Below, one piece after another: positions 7,801-8,394 of a stretch of 8,394 bases of DNA. The translations under genes were made by a program, and so were the position numbers. Numbering within the stretch: position 1 is the first letter of the stretch; each line of letters begins with the position of its first letter. Source of the stretch: Candidatus Sigynarchaeota archaeon (lineage in GTDB: Archaea; Asgardarchaeota; Jordarchaeia; Jordarchaeales; Jordarchaeaceae); NCBI GenBank assembly GCA_030587505.1, contig JAUQYY010000249.1, positions 1 through 8,394 of the forward strand, given 5' to 3'. Under the pieces are notes generated by a model. That model saw only the letters and a program-made list of their open reading frames with translations, was not told the DNA's origin and ran no database searches.

Positions 7801-7924
7801 CGTAATAGAAGCTGTCTGCAAGGGCTGCGGCGCCTGCATCGCGGCCTGCGGCTCAGGGGCTATCGACCAAAAGCGTTTCGAAAGGGAGCAGATCCTCAAG
7901 ATGATCGAGAGCGCTGTACAGTAG
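4850..7924 (+). CDS. hdrA: Tandem HdrA: double-flavin heterodisulfide reductase subunit A
   Basis: 1,024 residues from ATG 4850, preceded by GAGGTG 4838-4843; GTG 4841 is in frame but would consume that site. Typical HdrA has about 650 residues, so this is a fusion. Module 1 (about 10-440) has Rossmann GGGIAG 16-21, a DCSLC motif (C60, C63) and an inserted ferredoxin: C112, C115, C118, C122 and C159, C167, C170, C174. Next comes the HdrA N-terminal-type domain (about 458-590) with CHCG at C465 and C467, plus C499 and C524. Module 2 (about 598-935) has GGGIAG 603-608 but neither DCSLC nor inserted ferredoxin. A C-terminal ferredoxin has C949, C952, C955, C959 and C990, C993, C996, C1000. HdrA binds FAD and can bifurcate electrons between HdrBC and ferredoxin. 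Eleven bp separate it from the HdrD-like gene. No selenocysteine TGA occurs in it. Confidence 0.93.
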   Translation: MEKNDEEIVGSVLVIGGGIAGIQASLDLTELGYKVYLVEKSPSIGGRMAQLDKTFPTNDCSLCILAPKMVEVGRNPNIELLTYSEVKSVSGKAGNFKVQVLRKPRYVDETKCKACGTCSEKCPRKVKDEYNMGLGQTKAIYTPFAQAVPNTYLINPDECIYFQRGKCRTCEKFCPAGAIDFEQKERIEEINVGAIIVATGFDQFDLTQKPEYGYGRYPNVISALEFERLMCASGPTGGHIVRPSDHEPPEKIAWIQCVGSRDTKVKPYCSSVCCMYATKEAIITKEHDPNAECHIFYIDMRAFGKGFQDFVNRAKEEYNVKYTRGKVSHITEDPKTKNLKLRYEDMEKMQFGEMEVGLVVLSPALIPSEGTKELAEILGINIDSHCFIKEKDEYAQVETNVPGIYMCGYVQGPKDIPESVAQASAAAAKASELLAPARGTLIKTEKKVPEKKISEEPRIGVMICHCGTNIGGFLDCKEVAEYAKTLPGVVYAEDNMYTCSSDTQEKIKQLIAEYDLNRFVVASCTPRTHEPLFMKTCEEAGLNPFLFEMANIRDQCSWVHMHEYEKATQKAKDLVRMAVEKARRLKPIYRQTVEVERSALVIGGGIAGMTAALSIAKQGYPVHLIEKEKELGGKLRSLGKLFLSGKDAQELIQEKLEEINKNENITVYTGVTLKNIEGYIGNFKATIENEEGTKDINIGVIVVAVGAESFKPVGMYNYEKSDRIITGLEFEEAMKAGNLDPGKNIVFIQCVGAREKEGKRTYCSRVCCSTSIKQALTLKEADPERNIFILYRDIVTPGKEYEDFYRKALREGVLFIRYSEDQKPEVKLSKDGKPVVEAYDPLLQRNVEIDADLVVLATPLVPSPDNEKLAPMLKVPLNQNGFFLEAHVKLRPLDFATDGIFLCGTASTPSTIPEAIDQAEGAASRATTILAKGKIETVGITSEVNEELCIGCGRCAEVCPYNAIQMVTCEEQLGEVKIVTRKARVIEAVCKGCGACIAACGSGAIDQKRFEREQILKMIESAVQ

Positions 7925-7969
7925 GTGTGAATAGGTTCTCTGGCGGTTGACGACTGGTTACTAGCTGGC

Positions 7970-8394
7970 TCATAGGCTTGCGATCTGATGGTTTAGCTGA
8001 TAGAGGACCTTGCCGTTGTGCTGCTTTGAGGTTATGAGGAGCAGTTCCTCCGCATCTTCTATTAGGTCTTCTACGAATTCCTTGGTGATTGTTCGGGGTG
8101 TTGCTCTGTACCCGAACTTGTGTTCTTTGAAGTACTCGTAGGCTTTCTCAACGAGTTCCCCTCGTGTGAGCCATTTCTTTCCCTCTTTTTCGGCTTCGGT
8201 GAGTATGCGTTTTATGGGGTTGAAGATTCTGTCTTGGAGGGTGAAGGGTGGGTACTCGAGGGTAGTTCCGGACCAGTAGTATTCTACGCCCTCGTAGGGT
8301 TCTAGGTTCCAGATCTCTTGGAGGGCGGGTGTCACCGCTCTTATTTTGAAAGTTGCTTCCGCTGCGTGGATTGCTTTTTCTGCTTCTTCTTCGG
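7970..8394 (-). CDS. Unknown protein, N-terminal part beyond the right edge; possible winged-helix C-terminus
   Basis: The frame is open from the right edge (EEEAEKAIHAAEAT...) for 140 residues to TGA at 7970, so the start lies outside. A GTG at 8335 is in frame but has no visible ribosome-binding site, and the upstream residues look coding. I do not recognise the family. The segment begins with a charged helix, followed by a Tyr/Trp/Pro-rich stretch, then KKWLTRGELVEKAYEYF and TPRTITKEFVEDLIEDAEELLLI, which read like helices of a winged-helix DNA-binding fold ending in a beta hairpin (NGKVLYQL). That is a resemblance by eye only. The gene converges with hdrA, 45 bp apart, with no clear terminator between them. 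Confidence 0.65.
   Translation of the reverse strand, partial: EEEAEKAIHAAEATFKIRAVTPALQEIWNLEPYEGVEYYWSGTTLEYPPFTLQDRIFNPIKRILTEAEKEGKKWLTRGELVEKAYEYFKEHKFGYRATPRTITKEFVEDLIEDAEELLLITSKQHNGKVLYQLNHQIASL

Overview
The window looks like an archaeal chromosome segment. It carries a four-gene heterodisulfide-reductase (Hdr) type operon on the + strand, flanked by unrelated genes on the - strand. Archaeal origin is supported by strong Shine-Dalgarno sites in the operon, TATA-like AT-rich boxes in place of -35/-10 promoters, the Hdr families themselves, and an apparent archaeal-type bulge-helix-bulge (BHB) intron. I cannot fix the lineage from sequence alone. An uncultured Thermoproteota/Bathyarchaeia-type or related anaerobic archaeon is a guess.

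Layout. 1-788 (-): nucleoside phosphorylase, whose C-terminal end runs off the left edge. 947-1792 (-): about eight-TM membrane protein of unknown function. 1793-2147: divergent regulatory region with a TATA-like box for each side, three AACAGG half-sites, a 10-bp palindrome and a long hairpin in the operon leader. 2148-2729 (+): hdrC. 2763-3638 (+): hdrB. 3642-4838 (+): HdrD-like HdrC-HdrB fusion, interrupted by an in-frame TGA. 4850-7924 (+): very long HdrA with two flavin modules in tandem. 7970-8394 (-): unknown protein, N-terminal part missing at the right edge.

Main discovery. The HdrD-like gene has a strong ribosome-binding site and start at 3642, but the frame hits TGA at 3711-3713 inside its first [4Fe-4S] motif. 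The TGA lies in an 11-codon insert absent from the consensus motif. The RNA around it folds into a textbook archaeal hBHBh' splice substrate: a 9-bp outer helix, a 3-nt bulge AGT, a 4-bp GGCC/GGCC helix, a 3-nt bulge GAA, and an inner hairpin. Cutting after the second base of each bulge removes exactly 33 nt (3705-3737) and restores CYQCGRCVGICP, a perfect C-x2-C-x2-C-x3-C-P motif. I interpret this as a phase-0 archaeal intron in an hdr mRNA, not a selenocysteine codon or a pseudogene.

How the genes work together. HdrC passes electrons between HdrA flavin and the two noncubane [4Fe-4S] clusters of HdrB. The operon encodes two such heads, HdrC+HdrB as separate proteins and again as one HdrD-like polypeptide, beside an HdrA with two flavin domains. 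An electron-bifurcating or confurcating soluble complex is a reasonable inference. No hydrogenase, formate dehydrogenase, F420 or MvhD partner is encoded in the window, so donor and acceptor remain unknown.
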